A stretch of DNA of 64,000 bases from Asparagopsis taxiformis (lineage: Eukaryota; Rhodophyta; Florideophyceae; Bonnemaisoniales; Bonnemaisoniaceae), in the NCBI GenBank assembly GCA_030407315.1, contig JALQPE010001689.1:108723-172722 (forward strand). The letters are read 5' to 3'. The notes under the pieces were generated by a model. It had not been told where the DNA came from. It saw only the letters and a program-made list of their open reading frames with translations, and searched no databases. Position 1 is the stretch's first letter. Each line of letters starts with the position of its first letter. Of the stretch, positions 1 to 10,746 are shown piece after piece. The translations under genes and the position numbers were made by a program.

Positions 1-798
1 GGACGCTCGAAAGCGTAGGGAAGAAGAATTGCGCCGCGAGGCTGCTCGAGCAGAAGCCGAGAAGGCTGCAGCCGAAAAGGCTAATGCTCAACCTGTCGAG
101 AAGGTCATAGACCCATATGCCTCTACTGGCAGAGTTACCCGAAGTGGGTCTGGTGCGGCTGCCGCCGATGCCTCTGTAGGCGTAAGACCATCGGGCACCG
201 CCTTGTTGACCCTTACGCGGTTGCGTCTGCTCCAGCACCAGCTGTTCCGTCACACGACACTCCCCCTCGGGCACCTAAGCCGACTGCCAATTGGCGCTCC
301 ATGGGAGAATTTTACCCAGCCAATGCTGATGAACTGGTGGTATTCGATTCGCAAGCCTTGCCTTTCAGGCGTGAGCTCGCCGCTCCTTGGGAACACTACC
401 CGTTTGCGCGACTCCCTCGTAGGGACTTTACGGATCGCCCGAGAAGCGAGTTACGTCGCGATATGCTTCTCATGAGCTCCCTCCGGGGTCAAAACCATCA
501 GGTTCAAAACGAATGTTGGTCGGCTTACTCCCGTCTCCCTTCGAGTCGCCCTATGCGTCACTTCCGTGTCCCCCATACGCTATGCAGCGACAGGACTTTC
601 CTGCTCCATCCCGGAGATGCGCTGTACGTCGAACGTATGAATCGTCGCTTGTTCCAGGAAGGATCGTACCAAGGCTCCGTAGCGGATCTACCGATGGTTC
701 GGTCACGCTGGTTTGCGTACCCTCCACGTCCCGATACGGGTAGCTACGAGCATCATATGCGTTTGCACGCTAGGGTTACTTCCCGAAGGATGCCATCC

Positions 799-843
799 TT
801 CGCCGTCACCTGACGCCCCAGTGGGGCGTCAGGTGACGGCGAA
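799..843. repeat. Perfect palindrome, 22-bp arms, 1-nt loop, inside the broken gene
   Basis: Arms 799-820 and 822-843 are exact reverse complements around a single G. The right arm is in frame with the downstream protein (RQVTANDYRVF) while the left arm adds a stop. It therefore looks like an inverted copy of the flanking coding sequence inserted next to itself. Confidence 0.9.
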
Positions 844-1920
844 TGATTATCGCGTGTTCGCGCACCGTCATGGTAGCTCTGCTGAGCCGGTCACTAGACC
901 CATGAAGGTAGCTAGGGAAGCTTTGGACCCGCTATGGGATGATCCCACTTGGGAAGGCAAGTCATCTCCACCGATGTGTTTGCCCGTTGCCGACCCTCCG
1001 TCGCTGGTGTATTTCCACAATTCCGCTCTTCGCGACGCGCCCGAATGGCGAATGGACAGGTTCCGATCGTACCTCGAGTTGGAGAGGGATATCCTTATAG
1101 GGATCGAGTTGGCTCGTACCGCCGAGACGCGGGGCTTTGTGCCGGTGATGGCGGAGGAACTCCTCAATAGGGTGAGCAGTACTTGGTACGATATCCCGAA
1201 GGTTCCGGTGTCGGACGTGGTCCCCTATAGTCGGGAGTTACCTGGTTCGGTAGTGCGTCGGTTGCTGAAGGTGGCCCTTGGGGGTGATGATTATCCGCAG
1301 GAATTGGTCAGTACCAACATCACGGGAGTGGCACCGGAGAAGGTGGTTATCTACAGGACTGTTGACTTGCCGGTGAGGGCGTTACGTATTAACGTGTTAA
1401 ACCATCGAGATGGTACAGTCGCCGAGCTGCCGCCTTATCGCAGAGATGGTGAGTTCACCGAAGATGGGTATTACGGCGTGGAGCCTGACAATTATTCCGA
1501 CGGTCACCCCGACTCTTACAAATATCAGCCTGTTGGCGAGGCATTTGTGCCGCGTCCGTGGTGGACGGCCGCCGAGGCGGGAGGCCCAGCTGGGCGTTCG
1601 CCTTACGCAGGACGGAGCTTCGCTCCTGTTGCTTCCTTACCACCCAGTGGTGCTGATGACTTGTACGAAAGTCAGGTCCCGATGACCGTCGCGCCTACCG
1701 CGCCAACCCCTCAGCCTACAGCTGCCCCTTCATCCCAAGTGGGTCCCGCCATGGAGGCGCTTCTGACATCCGACCAAGGCTCTGAGCCATCCGTGAACGG
1801 TGATGATGTAGTCACGCGTCAGCCTCCTGCTGTTGATATCCTATGTGGGGAATTGTCGAGTCGCGAATTGCTATCGATTCCGCATGTGCGGCGGTTGGCC
1901 GATGATCTCGGGGATGGTAC

Positions 1921-1975
1921 GGTGGCTTCCGTTTTTGCCTCTGCCAACTTGGCAGAGGCAAAAACGGAAGCCACC
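1921..1975. repeat. Perfect palindrome, 27-bp arms, 1-nt loop, inside the broken gene
   Basis: Arms 1921-1947 and 1949-1975 are exact reverse complements around a single C. Removing 35 nt (for example 1946-1980) rejoins the upstream frame (VASVFASA) to the downstream frame (NGRYIV). The insertion itself thus explains the break and ends the upstream frame at TGA 1979-1981. Confidence 0.9.
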
Positions 1976-2275
1976 CATTGAATGGGCGTTACATCGTAAG
2001 ATCCGCGTTGGATGGACTTGCATTGTCGTGCATCACGTTAGCTGCTCGCTATAAGCAAGGACGCGAACAGCGTAACATCGCCTGAGAGCGTCGCCGCACA
2101 GCGGATAGGGAGGTTGAGGCCGCACGCCTGGAGGCAGCAGAATTGCGAACCCGGGTTGGGGAATTAGAAGGTGAGTTGGAGGACGCTAGGCGTCTACTGC
2201 AGCAAGCAGTTATTCCCGAAGAGGGTGGCGAGGAGGCCGTTTCAGCCTGGTTACTCGCGTCGTCGCGCTAGCGTC

Positions 2276-2395
2276 TGTGTTTTCGGAAGTGGACGCGGAC
2301 GTCCAGTCTCTCTAGTACGGGTCCTAGTCGGCCCCGAGATTTACTAGAACAAATGAACGTCCGCGTCCAAAAAAAATAAAAATTTTTTGGATGCG
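2276..2395. repeat. GGACGTCC-rich palindromic block
   Basis: The block carries several copies of GGACGTCC within short inverted repeats, CTAGTAC steps and an A/T run near 2369-2389. The same vocabulary (GGACGTCCGCGTCC, CTAGTA) recurs at 25.2-25.5 kb. This suggests a family of small non-coding repeats or element ends. Confidence 0.5.
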
Positions 2396-2831
2396 GACGT
2401 CCACTTTCTCTAGTACATATGGCGGAATACTAGGGCCCGACATCCACTTTCTCTAGTACATATGGCGGAATACTAGGACCCGACATCCACTTTCTCTAGT
2501 ACGTTTGGCGGAATACTAGGACCCGACATCCACTTTCTCTAGTACATATGGCGGAATACTAGGACCCGACATCCACTTTCTCTAGTACGTTGGCGGAATA
2601 CTAGGACCCGACATCCACTTTCTCTAGTACATATGGCGGAATACTAGGACCCGACATCCACTTTCTCTAGTACATATGGCGGAATACTAGGACCCGACAT
2701 CCACTTTCTCTAGTACATATGGCGGAATACTAGGACCCGACATCCACTTTCTCTAGTACATATGGCGGAATACTAGGACCCGACATCCACTTTCTCTAGT
2801 ACATATGGCGGAATACTAGGACCCGACATCC
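2396..2831 (+). repeat. 43-bp tandem repeat, about 10 copies
   Basis: The unit begins GACATCCACTTTCTCTAGTA and ends with GGCGGAATACTAGGACCC. Unit starts are at 2439, 2482, 2525, 2568, 2610, 2653, 2696, 2739, 2782 and 2825, so the period is 43 bp with one 42-bp unit. Copies differ by a few bases only, as in a young minisatellite. Units abut directly with no unique spacers. Confidence 0.95.
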
Positions 2832-2957
2832 AGTATACAATATATCAGCGAAAACCGGGAGGGAAGAAATTACAGCGGATGGTAAATTCAGGGCCCATAT
2901 CGGACCGTATTTTATTCTCTCATTTAGGAAACTGCTCGTATACAATACGTCTCTCTA

Positions 2958-3069
2958 GAATAGGGAATACATATCTGGTCAGAATAGGAAATAAATACCC
3001 GGTTAGAATAGGAAATAAATACCCGGTTAGAATAGGAAATACGTATCCAGCCAGAATACAAAATACCTG
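2958..3069 (+). repeat. 24-bp tandem repeat, four copies plus a partial one
   Basis: Units start at 2958, 2982, 3006 and 3030, with a partial fifth. The consensus is close to GAATAGGAAATAAATACCCG followed by GTTA. The two central units are identical. No coding potential is apparent. Confidence 0.85.
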
Positions 3070-3429
3070 TCAGCATATCGTCGATCACCCATCTCCCTCA
3101 CTATCGCGTTCTCCCTACCATCCGAACGCCATGCACCACCATCCGCACATACTGCAAGAACCCTCACGACCTAGATTACAAAAAATACGCTCCTTCCCAA
3201 TACCATCCCCGCTTTCCTCGACACCACCCCAGCCCATTAAATCATCAAGACATCAAACACGAACATGGTCAGCAAAATCTTACACCACTTGAAACGCACT
3301 CTCACTTCTATCGTATGCCCCAAAATATACACATACCAGAAACACCTCACAGCTTCATTCCCCATCTTCCTACATCCCTTCTTCACTCTCCTTCAGTCCT
3401 GCCGTTCCTGCTTCACCACTCCTGCATCA

Positions 3430-4445
3430 CATACACAACATCAGAATCAACCACAACAGTCAGACTCAAAAGCAACGCTTACCACGACAGATATCCTAGA
3501 AACTCCCTTACTTACCTCTCCGAGAGGATGACTGAATCATCCATCCTACACAAAATACAAACCATGATCCAAAAACCTTGCAATGAATAATCAAAGTCAG
3601 CAGTCCATATCTTCGCAAAACAAGTCTTGGTGCTCAGTAAAACTTACCTTCTGTCATCAACATTCCTGCATCATCTACACAACATCGGAATCAACCACAA
3701 CAGTCAGACTCAAAACCAACCTTCCATCACAGCATACTTTCAAAACTCGCACACTTACCTTCGCTCCACACAATACACACCATGACTCAATAGGCTTCCA
3801 ATGAAAAATATCGCATCAACGGAAATAGTCAGACTCAAAACCAACCTTCCCTCGCTGCTTACTTTCAAAACTCGCACACTTACTTTACCTGTTCCATCCT
3901 GCACACAATAAAAACCATAAATCACGTAATCGTGTAGCCAAGAAAAGTAGTCAGCATTCCGCATCTTCGCACAACCGGTCTGGGCGCCCAATGTGACTTA
4001 CCTTCCGTCATCACTATTCCTCCATCACCTACGCAACATCGGATTCAATCGCAACAGTCAGATTGAAAACCAACGTTTCCCTCGCTACATACCCTGAGAA
4101 CTCGCAAATGTACCTCTCATCCATCCTACACACAATACAAACCATGATCCAAAAACCTTGCAATTAACAATAATCATAGTCAGCAGTCCATATCTTCGCA
4201 AAGCACATCTTGGCACTCAATGAAACTTACCTTCCGTCATCAACATTCCTGCATCATCTACACAACATCGGAATCAACCACAACAGTCAGACTCAAAATC
4301 AACCTTCCCTCACAGCATACTTTCAAAACTTCACGTACCTCTCTTCCATCCTCCGCTCAATACACACCATCAGTCAACAGGCTTCCCATGAAAAATATCG
4401 CATCAACGGAAATAGTCAGACTCAAAACCCACGCTTCCCTCAACG
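3430..4445 (+). repeat. Degenerate tandem array with GTCAGACTCAAAA motif and a ~585-bp duplication
   Basis: The motif GTCAGACTCAAAA, or a one- to two-base variant, recurs at 3459, 3703, 3828, 4057, 4286 and 4415. About 3540-3840 is repeated at about 4125-4425, an offset of 583-587 bp, including shared strings such as CCATGATCCAAAAACCTTGC. The strand is C/A-rich and open frames here are not coherent proteins. Lying just upstream of the transposase gene at 5112, it could be a subterminal repeat region of that element. I could not identify a matching array on the far side. Confidence 0.7.
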
Positions 4446-4476
4446 CATACCCTCGAGGGTAGAGGATGGAACGAAG

Positions 4477-4514
4477 GTACGTGCGCGAATCTTGATCAAG
4501 ATTCGCGCACGTAC
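4477..4514. repeat. Perfect 38-bp palindrome with no loop
   Basis: The 19-bp arms 4477-4495 and 4496-4514 are exact reverse complements. It lies outside any gene, just after the degenerate tandem array and about 600 bp before the transposase start. Nothing else recognisable was found between 4515 and 5111 apart from presumed promoter sequence for the gene at 5112. Confidence 0.9.
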
Positions 4515-5111
4515 AAAGCAAAGTCGGTCAAAGAAGATCAGTCGGTGATGAGGGCGGAGTGGAGCCTGCGGCGTCGACCGGACAGCTTTCTGCGTCCGCT
4601 TAAGTCTTGCTGTGCATACTCGAAATCATCGCCGGCAGTGAGATTGAGTATGGCCCAAGCCATGGTCTCTGATTCCCCGAACAAAGAGATCCGGATCGAG
4701 AACAACGAATATAAACATATAATCATATATATGAGAATCCATTTGCTTTCCTTACATGATCTGTGGCATATCCGCTGTAAAGCACATTCAGATTCCACGA
4801 AGTTTGGAAATAAAAAAGTTTATTATTACAAATGAATTAATTGAAAATTCATCTCCCAGGGCAGTCGTTCGTCCTTCCATGCACACGTTGCCAGCACGCA
4901 ATGTGATGTAACAGTTGGAAATGATTGAACTCTCGGTTAAATTCCACCGTTGGGATGTCAGCTGGAGTGAGCACAAAACTACTACCCAAAAAACTACGAA
5001 CACGTTACATTCCAAGTCTCGAAAGCACCACAAAAATAAAATTGGTCGCATCTGGACGGCACAGTCTCCCCTGTTCAGCTCGCAATCCTCCCTTTTGCGT
5101 CAAAACTCGAC

Positions 5112-8100
5112 ATGGAATGCAAGTATGAAGGGTGCTTCTACTACTGCGTAGATGCTTATGCGCTCGCGCTGCATGAGCGAACGTGTCGCTACCGTTTCAA
5201 CCCCTCTCCCCAACATTTCAACAACGCTCGTGTCCCTGCCGTCACCCATGAGCCTGCTCGAAACGGCGACCATGATTCCCCGCAACCCAGCTCCCCAGAC
5301 CCAGAATCTGGTCGTGCTTCCTCCAGCGACTCACCCTGTGACGCTTCACTGCCACCAACCTCAACCCCCTCCCGCGCAGACCTCCTCGTGCAATCCCTCG
5401 CCGCCAGTCTCACAACCCTCGAGTACAAGGCCGGCGCTGGCCGCGTGAGCGAAGTCATCACCATCCTACAAGACCCCGCATTCTCCCTAGAAAAGTTCAA
5501 CAGCGCCGTTCGCACCGTAGAAGAATGTCGCCACGTTACCGCTTCCATGGTCGAAACACATTTCCGCACCGAAGGTTACAAGAGCCACATCATTCCAGAC
5601 AAAACTGGTAAGTACTCGGCACAGCTGTACCTCCGCGACCCAGTCGACATGCTCCGCAGGCAGTTAGCACTGGCTAACGACCAAAATACTCTCTTCCACC
5701 CCTCCCCACAGACCGCCCCAGACGGCACCGCAATATTTTCTCATCCCCTACACACAGAATTCGCGAAAACGCTGCACCAGGTTACTAGACAGCGCGTGCA
5801 GCTCTCGGAAGATCCACAGGTCGTATGGGCAGAGGAAAATGATCCCACCGCTTCCTCCTTTGCCGGCCTCCTCCAAGTGTACTCCGACAAGAGCAGCACA
5901 AGCCTCAAGAGCTCCGCAATCGTCGCATACCCCATACACGTCACACTGCTCAACTTCTCCGCCCCCCTCCGTCGCCACTGCATCCGTACCGGCCTCACCA
6001 TCGTCGGGTATCTTCCGTACATTGTTAACCCTTCGTCCAACGCCTTGTTCGGTGATGAAATGCCGACAACCTCTAGTTCTGCTAGTCGCGCTCGCAAAAT
6101 TGATATTCTTCATAAAGCACTCGAAAAAGTGTTTTCGTCCCTATCCACCGCGTTCTCTTCCGGGTTCCCCTGCACAGACTCCACTGCAACTGCCCGCCAA
6201 TGCTTTCCCATCCTAGCCAATTATTGCTGCGACTTTCCAGAGGCCAAAGAGCTCTCATGCACTCGCAACAGCACTACCACCACACATCCCTGCCACCGCT
6301 GCTACATCCCCGCCACTCAACTTGAATCCAGCGCGCCACACCAGCCCCGCTCCCTCGATGATACACGCTCTGCACGCCAAGAGAGCGCTCAGGAGCATAC
6401 AACTGCTCCGCTCGAAGCTCTCTCCCTCCTCGAACAACACTCTGTCCTCGAATCGACCGCTCTTTTACCCACCAACAGTCCCCTAGACCCCTACAACATT
6501 TTCTCCTTCGAGCCTCTGCACAATCTCCACCTCGGCATCTCAAAGCTCATCAAACAGTGCATTGTCCACCGCCTCAGCTCCCCAGACCTCACCACCACTG
6601 CCTCCCATTCCGGGACACCTCGCACCTTCAAGAAGGTGAAAAAATCCATCCTCGCCGGCTCAAACAGCATTCTGTCCGCTATCGAACGCGACTACTACAT
6701 CACCGGTCTTCATGTCGACTTCTCCAAGGGTGAGAAGGGCACCAATTTGAACGGCCTCTTCACGGAGGACGGCATACGCGGCATGCTCGCAGCCAAAGAC
6801 TATCACCATGTCGACATGGTGTTCCCTTTCATCGCAGCATTCATTGACACATGCTGTGACGAAGTAGATACAGCCCCCCTCACTTCCATCTGCACGCAAT
6901 ACTCTGACCTCGTCGCATGGGTCATGAAACGCGGTCGCATCAAGCACTGGACTGCCGCCGAACTAGAAAGCCTCCAGAACTCCATTTCCTATTTCAAACA
7001 ATCAATGCTCTCCACCCTCGGCCCATTCCACACCACAGGTCTCAAAACTTTCAAGTTCCATCTTCTAGACCATCTTCCCGGTGACTTGCAGAGATATGGC
7101 GCCCTGGAACACATTGATGCAGGCCCCTACGAACACTCGCATCTTCTGTTCAAACAGAGTTATAGGAAAACCTCTCGAAGGCGCTCCACAGCCATGGAAG
7201 AGACTATTCGCCACATGGAATTCTCCTTGGCCACTCCAACTGGTCATACCCCATCGAACACATTGGGAAACGCACGCATGATATCGCCCACAGACGGTGC
7301 AGTACTCGTTCGCGACGGATTCACCGTTGCACTGCACGACTTTGCCTCCCTGCTGCCCGATGCAACCCTCCTCGTTGCAGATATCGACGGACAGCCCGAT
7401 CCTGCCACTCTTTTGCCGCTGCACAACTCCTCGTTCCCGTCTGGCACCATAACGCTATTCCAGCAACTCGGTGACACAGCTGCACAAGCGTTCCTCACCC
7501 TCGCTAGACTGCGCGCCACGGCAGAAGGCCCTCCAATACATGACATGGACATTTCCGTCACCGTGGTAAAGTCCGCCTACGTCATGGGAGGGTACGTCCC
7601 AGATGCCGACGACTTTGACCCGCACAGTGGCATGCTTCGCCCCACAAACGTGTCGAGGCACAAGCAGCAGCGCGTCTTTGCAACTTCATCGTTCGGCCCC
7701 GCAAAGAGATCGCAGTACTCCTTTGTCGTCATCTCCGGAACTGCCGATGACTACAGAACCATATGGGTAGGGCGCGTCCTGGCACTGGTACGCCTGCAGT
7801 CTCCAAACCTGTTTCAACCTGTAGAACTCGCTTTCGTTCAGTATATGACCTGCTTTGCCCCAAAAACCGCTGTGGAAAAATCACTTGGGTGCATTTGTTT
7901 AAAGTGGTCCACATGGGACCCGGACAACGGATCCGTTGACAGCAATGACACTGCATCCCACAGTGCAGGTGGTCCTTGGTTTGACCTCATTCCTGCATCT
8001 ACTATATCTGGCACCGTGCACATCGTACGAAGTAACTTTCCAGTCAAGCCATTTACGAAACAAATGCACTGGTCGGACCACCGTTTCTATCTCAACCGCT

Positions 8101-8150
8101 TCTACACCAACACTGATTACCAATTCACAGATGATAATGAAGAAGAATAA
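5112..8150 (+). CDS. Plavaka-like (CACTA/KDZ-superfamily-like) transposase, 1012 aa
   Basis: This probably catalyses DNA cut-and-paste transposition in the nucleus. It opens with a C2HC zinc-finger pattern (C3, C8, H21, C25), as KDZ/Plavaka-type transposases often do. The central region has the family hallmark VYSDKS (D259) followed by AYPIHVTLLNFSAPLRRH and GYLPYIV. A CHRC pair (C394, C397), FSFEPLHNLHLGISK (about 465-479) and YEHSHLLFKQSYRKTSRR (E674) follow. D259 and E674 sit where the first Asp and last Glu of the DDE triad are expected. The position usually read as D-LLH is E467-PLH here, so the second Asp is uncertain (D459 is close). The C-terminal 300 residues resemble the long acidic tail of these proteins. 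The start is the first ATG of the frame, with no upstream in-frame extension; the frame is uninterrupted. AATAAA overlaps the stop. It converges on the gene at 8228-10512. Assignment comes from recalled motif order, not a search. Confidence 0.75.
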   Translation: MECKYEGCFYYCVDAYALALHERTCRYRFNPSPQHFNNARVPAVTHEPARNGDHDSPQPSSPDPESGRASSSDSPCDASLPPTSTPSRADLLVQSLAASLTTLEYKAGAGRVSEVITILQDPAFSLEKFNSAVRTVEECRHVTASMVETHFRTEGYKSHIIPDKTGKYSAQLYLRDPVDMLRRQLALANDQNTLFHPSPQTAPDGTAIFSHPLHTEFAKTLHQVTRQRVQLSEDPQVVWAEENDPTASSFAGLLQVYSDKSSTSLKSSAIVAYPIHVTLLNFSAPLRRHCIRTGLTIVGYLPYIVNPSSNALFGDEMPTTSSSASRARKIDILHKALEKVFSSLSTAFSSGFPCTDSTATARQCFPILANYCCDFPEAKELSCTRNSTTTTHPCHRCYIPATQLESSAPHQPRSLDDTRSARQESAQEHTTAPLEALSLLEQHSVLESTALLPTNSPLDPYNIFSFEPLHNLHLGISKLIKQCIVHRLSSPDLTTTASHSGTPRTFKKVKKSILAGSNSILSAIERDYYITGLHVDFSKGEKGTNLNGLFTEDGIRGMLAAKDYHHVDMVFPFIAAFIDTCCDEVDTAPLTSICTQYSDLVAWVMKRGRIKHWTAAELESLQNSISYFKQSMLSTLGPFHTTGLKTFKFHLLDHLPGDLQRYGALEHIDAGPYEHSHLLFKQSYRKTSRRRSTAMEETIRHMEFSLATPTGHTPSNTLGNARMISPTDGAVLVRDGFTVALHDFASLLPDATLLVADIDGQPDPATLLPLHNSSFPSGTITLFQQLGDTAAQAFLTLARLRATAEGPPIHDMDISVTVVKSAYVMGGYVPDADDFDPHSGMLRPTNVSRHKQQRVFATSSFGPAKRSQYSFVVISGTADDYRTIWVGRVLALVRLQSPNLFQPVELAFVQYMTCFAPKTAVEKSLGCICLKWSTWDPDNGSVDSNDTASHSAGGPWFDLIPASTISGTVHIVRSNFPVKPFTKQMHWSDHRFYLNRFYTNTDYQFTDDNEEE

Positions 8151-8227
8151 ATCTAAATCGCAGCACTCTATTGATAATGTACTACATGATAAACCTTCTA
8201 GTCAACGTCACATTTACTGCACTAATT

Positions 8228-10512
8228 TCAACCATCCTCCATTACGCCAAAACCGTTATCAGCAGTGGCTGCATGGCGCCGCTCCATGCCCCCATACTGT
8301 GGGGCATTGATTTCGACATTCAGGTTTGCAGTCAGGTGTCCAGCATATGGGTCAACGACGAAAAGTTCTGCGCCAATTAGTCCTTGCGCAATCACACAAT
8401 CCATTACAGCACCGAGGTTTGACGTAATATGCGATTGAATCCAATCCTCGGACACTAGAACAAGTGATGAGCAGCGGTTTACATCATCAACGACATGAAC
8501 AATTCCAGACCCCTCTCCGCTTTGCCACACTTCAACAGCCTCTCTCGTCACAGTACGGCTTGCAAACACATGCCGTGACTGTGCACTAGTCCGCTGTTCG
8601 CTCTCGACAACGTCCGTTTCTTCCCTTGCTTGCGAGCCTTGGAGACAAGACATGCAGTACACCACCATACCAACTAATTGCTGAAAAGCTACCCCCACAT
8701 ATTGACTGTACCGCCTTGTAAACTCCTTCTGCCGTGCACCTCCTTTCCCCTTCGGTTCATCCAAACACTCCACAGTAGTCACTAGCCAAGCATCCAGGCG
8801 CGCCAGCGTTAGTATGCTCGTCTCTATGTCCATTACTTGTTCTGGTCGTATCGAATAACCCCTGAAGATGTCCAGCACATTCACAGCTACTCGGTTGTTA
8901 AACCATGCATCACCATTCACTTCCATTTCGAAGCTGTCAGGAACCAAGCCTTTGCTGTATCGCAGCTCTGAGAACGGTGCCGTTCGCCACCTCCCCATAT
9001 CCAAATCACCGTTACTTTCCCGTTTCAAAAGCTTCTCAGACGCTTCGCGCTTTTGTTCCTCTCGCTCGTCCATCTCAGCTCGCGTCGTCAGCATCGTGCA
9101 TCTAGACATTAATTTCGTGTACCCCAGCGAACCGAACAATCTGTCCCTCGCATTACGCTTCCGTGCACTCATCACGTCGGACAGTTTCTGCGTCACCTTC
9201 ACTTTCAATTCCTTGCTCCCCGCCACAGCCTCTTGACAGCACACACGCTGCTCCTCATCGGAAAACACATCACACCACGGACTTTGACGCAGTACGTGTC
9301 GCACCAAGTCATTCAGCAGATCACTCTCGTCCCTGTACGAAGGTGTATACCACTGCAGATTCTTGATGATATAGCCCGGAGGGGTAGCAATATATCCTAC
9401 ACCGTTTTCGCTCCAAAGTGCCCCTTCTACCGGCTCTACCTCGATGGTACGTCCAGTCCAACGTCTCTGCGTTTGTTCCGCTATAGGGTCCAGCTCCATA
9501 GTCTCGTTCTTGCACCACTTTGTCAGGTTTTCCTCAACCGCCCTAAGAACTCCAAGGTATTTCACAGGAATGGCTTTCTGTATTTTCGACTTACCGCCAC
9601 CGTGATCACTGATTCTACCTGTTCTCGCAATTGCAGTAAGGCTGGCATTTTCCGCCTGCAGAGTCTTCACCTTAGCCTCCAACGCAACAATCTCCGTGGT
9701 GAGCGCCTTGTTTGCTATGTCCTGGCTAAACACTTTTTTTTCCAGCTCCGCGATCTTCTTCTTCTGCGCATTGATGCGACTCGCCATTAAATCGATGGAT
9801 TCCGGCGGATGCAACCTCTCTGCCCTCACCGTCCCCCCATCTCCCACGCTATCGGGAATATGATGTCCTCCATCGCCAATAGCCTGACGTCGCGGGGGCG
9901 TTACGCGCATATTTGGCACCAATGACACTCTGTTGTGACGAGGCCCGCACTCCGGCTGCTCTCTCCCCTCAGTACCACCTGACCGCCGATGATAGTTGGC
10001 ATCCTGTGAACGTTGCTCAGAAACAACATCCCTTGCCGCTATCCTCGGGTCCCTGACTGCATTACCTGCTGGGGCTGATGTACTCGGCATAGTTGGCGCA
10101 GTGGGGGTCACAGCCTCCAGTGTGTCGGAAGCCCCGGCTGGGACTCCGTCTGCAGCACCTCCGCATCTGCCAACCCGGGAGGAACTACCTTTGCCATAGC
10201 ACTCTGCCGCAATTCCAACATGTTTTGAGCCACTATCATGTCATCATCATGATGTTCACTGTCCCTGCGAGCACGCTTGCCTCGGTCAAGCCCCATCTCT
10301 CTCCGCGCCGTTCCTCCTTCCTCACTTTCTCGCTGCGGATCCCCAGTTCTGCGCCGGTCCGTCTTGCGACTACCGGACCGCGGTTCAATGCTGCCGGTAG
10401 GCCCAGACCGCTTCTTCGCACGGGATTGTCGGGCACTCGATACAGCAGCTGCTGACCGGGTTTTCTGGAGGCCCGGAGGCTTTGGAGCTTTCTTCGCAAT
10501 ACGCGGCGGCAT
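8228..10512 (-). CDS. Coiled-coil protein convergent with the transposase, frame break near 10110-10190
   Basis: Function not recognised. The gene probably starts at ATG 10512. A first frame of 134 aa is basic and Ser/Arg-rich, like a disordered nuclear N-terminus. It ends at 10108, where a second frame of 627 aa opens without its own well-placed ATG (first codon GTG at 10111). I therefore read one gene of about 760 aa with a one-base break. The long frame has a leucine-heptad coiled coil at about residues 105-165 (KKKIAELEKKV, KVKTLQAENASL), a charged helix (EMDEREEQKREASEKLLKRE) and a C-terminal globular part. Only 77 bp separate its stop from that of the transposase. Two convergent genes would fit a two-protein DNA transposon, where the second product often binds element ends, but no homology supports that role. 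Confidence 0.6.
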
Positions 10513-10746
10513 AATGAAGCTTTCCCGGAAGCGATGGAACGATTGAGTTGCACGAGATACAAAAAAGATTGCTGTATAGTGTCGGTAACCACAACGGTCT
10601 GCGATGAACGTTCAGGTCAGGTCAAGTACCGGATAATACGCCAACAGCCCAGATTGTATACGGTAGGCAGTCATCAACAGTATTTAATGAGGTACAATTA
10701 CAGCTGTCGAGCTAGGCCGCGAGCACCCCTATGTCCGGAAGACGTC

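Larger units (their letters stand above)
2..2271 (+). pseudogene. Broken, 5'-truncated copy of the conserved protein also encoded at 53089-56275
   Basis: Three reading frames chain into one protein that runs off the left edge. Frame one (from base 2) is a charged DAR/REE/AEAEKAA helix. Frame two (about 205-813) has the blocks GEFYP.NA.EL, PWE.YPFARLP, RPMRHFRVPHTL, HPGDALYVERM and RSRWFAYPPRPDTG. Frame three (from about 826) has DYRVF, SPP.CLP.(A/G)D, YRRDGEF.(E/D)DGYY and a C-terminal coiled coil (ELRTRVGELEGELEDA). The same blocks occur in the same order at 53.1-56.3 kb with many silent differences, so the protein has been under selection. Breaks are a frame change near 190-210, two inverted-duplication insertions (799-843, 1921-1975) and an in-frame TGA near 2083; the last stop is TAG 2269-2271. 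Function unknown; I recognise no catalytic motif. It may be the remnant of another gypsy element lying mostly outside the window. Confidence 0.75.

Noticed and set aside
2396..2831. CRISPR-like array
   Set aside because: The 43-bp units abut each other with no unique spacers, and the genome is eukaryotic. It is a minisatellite.
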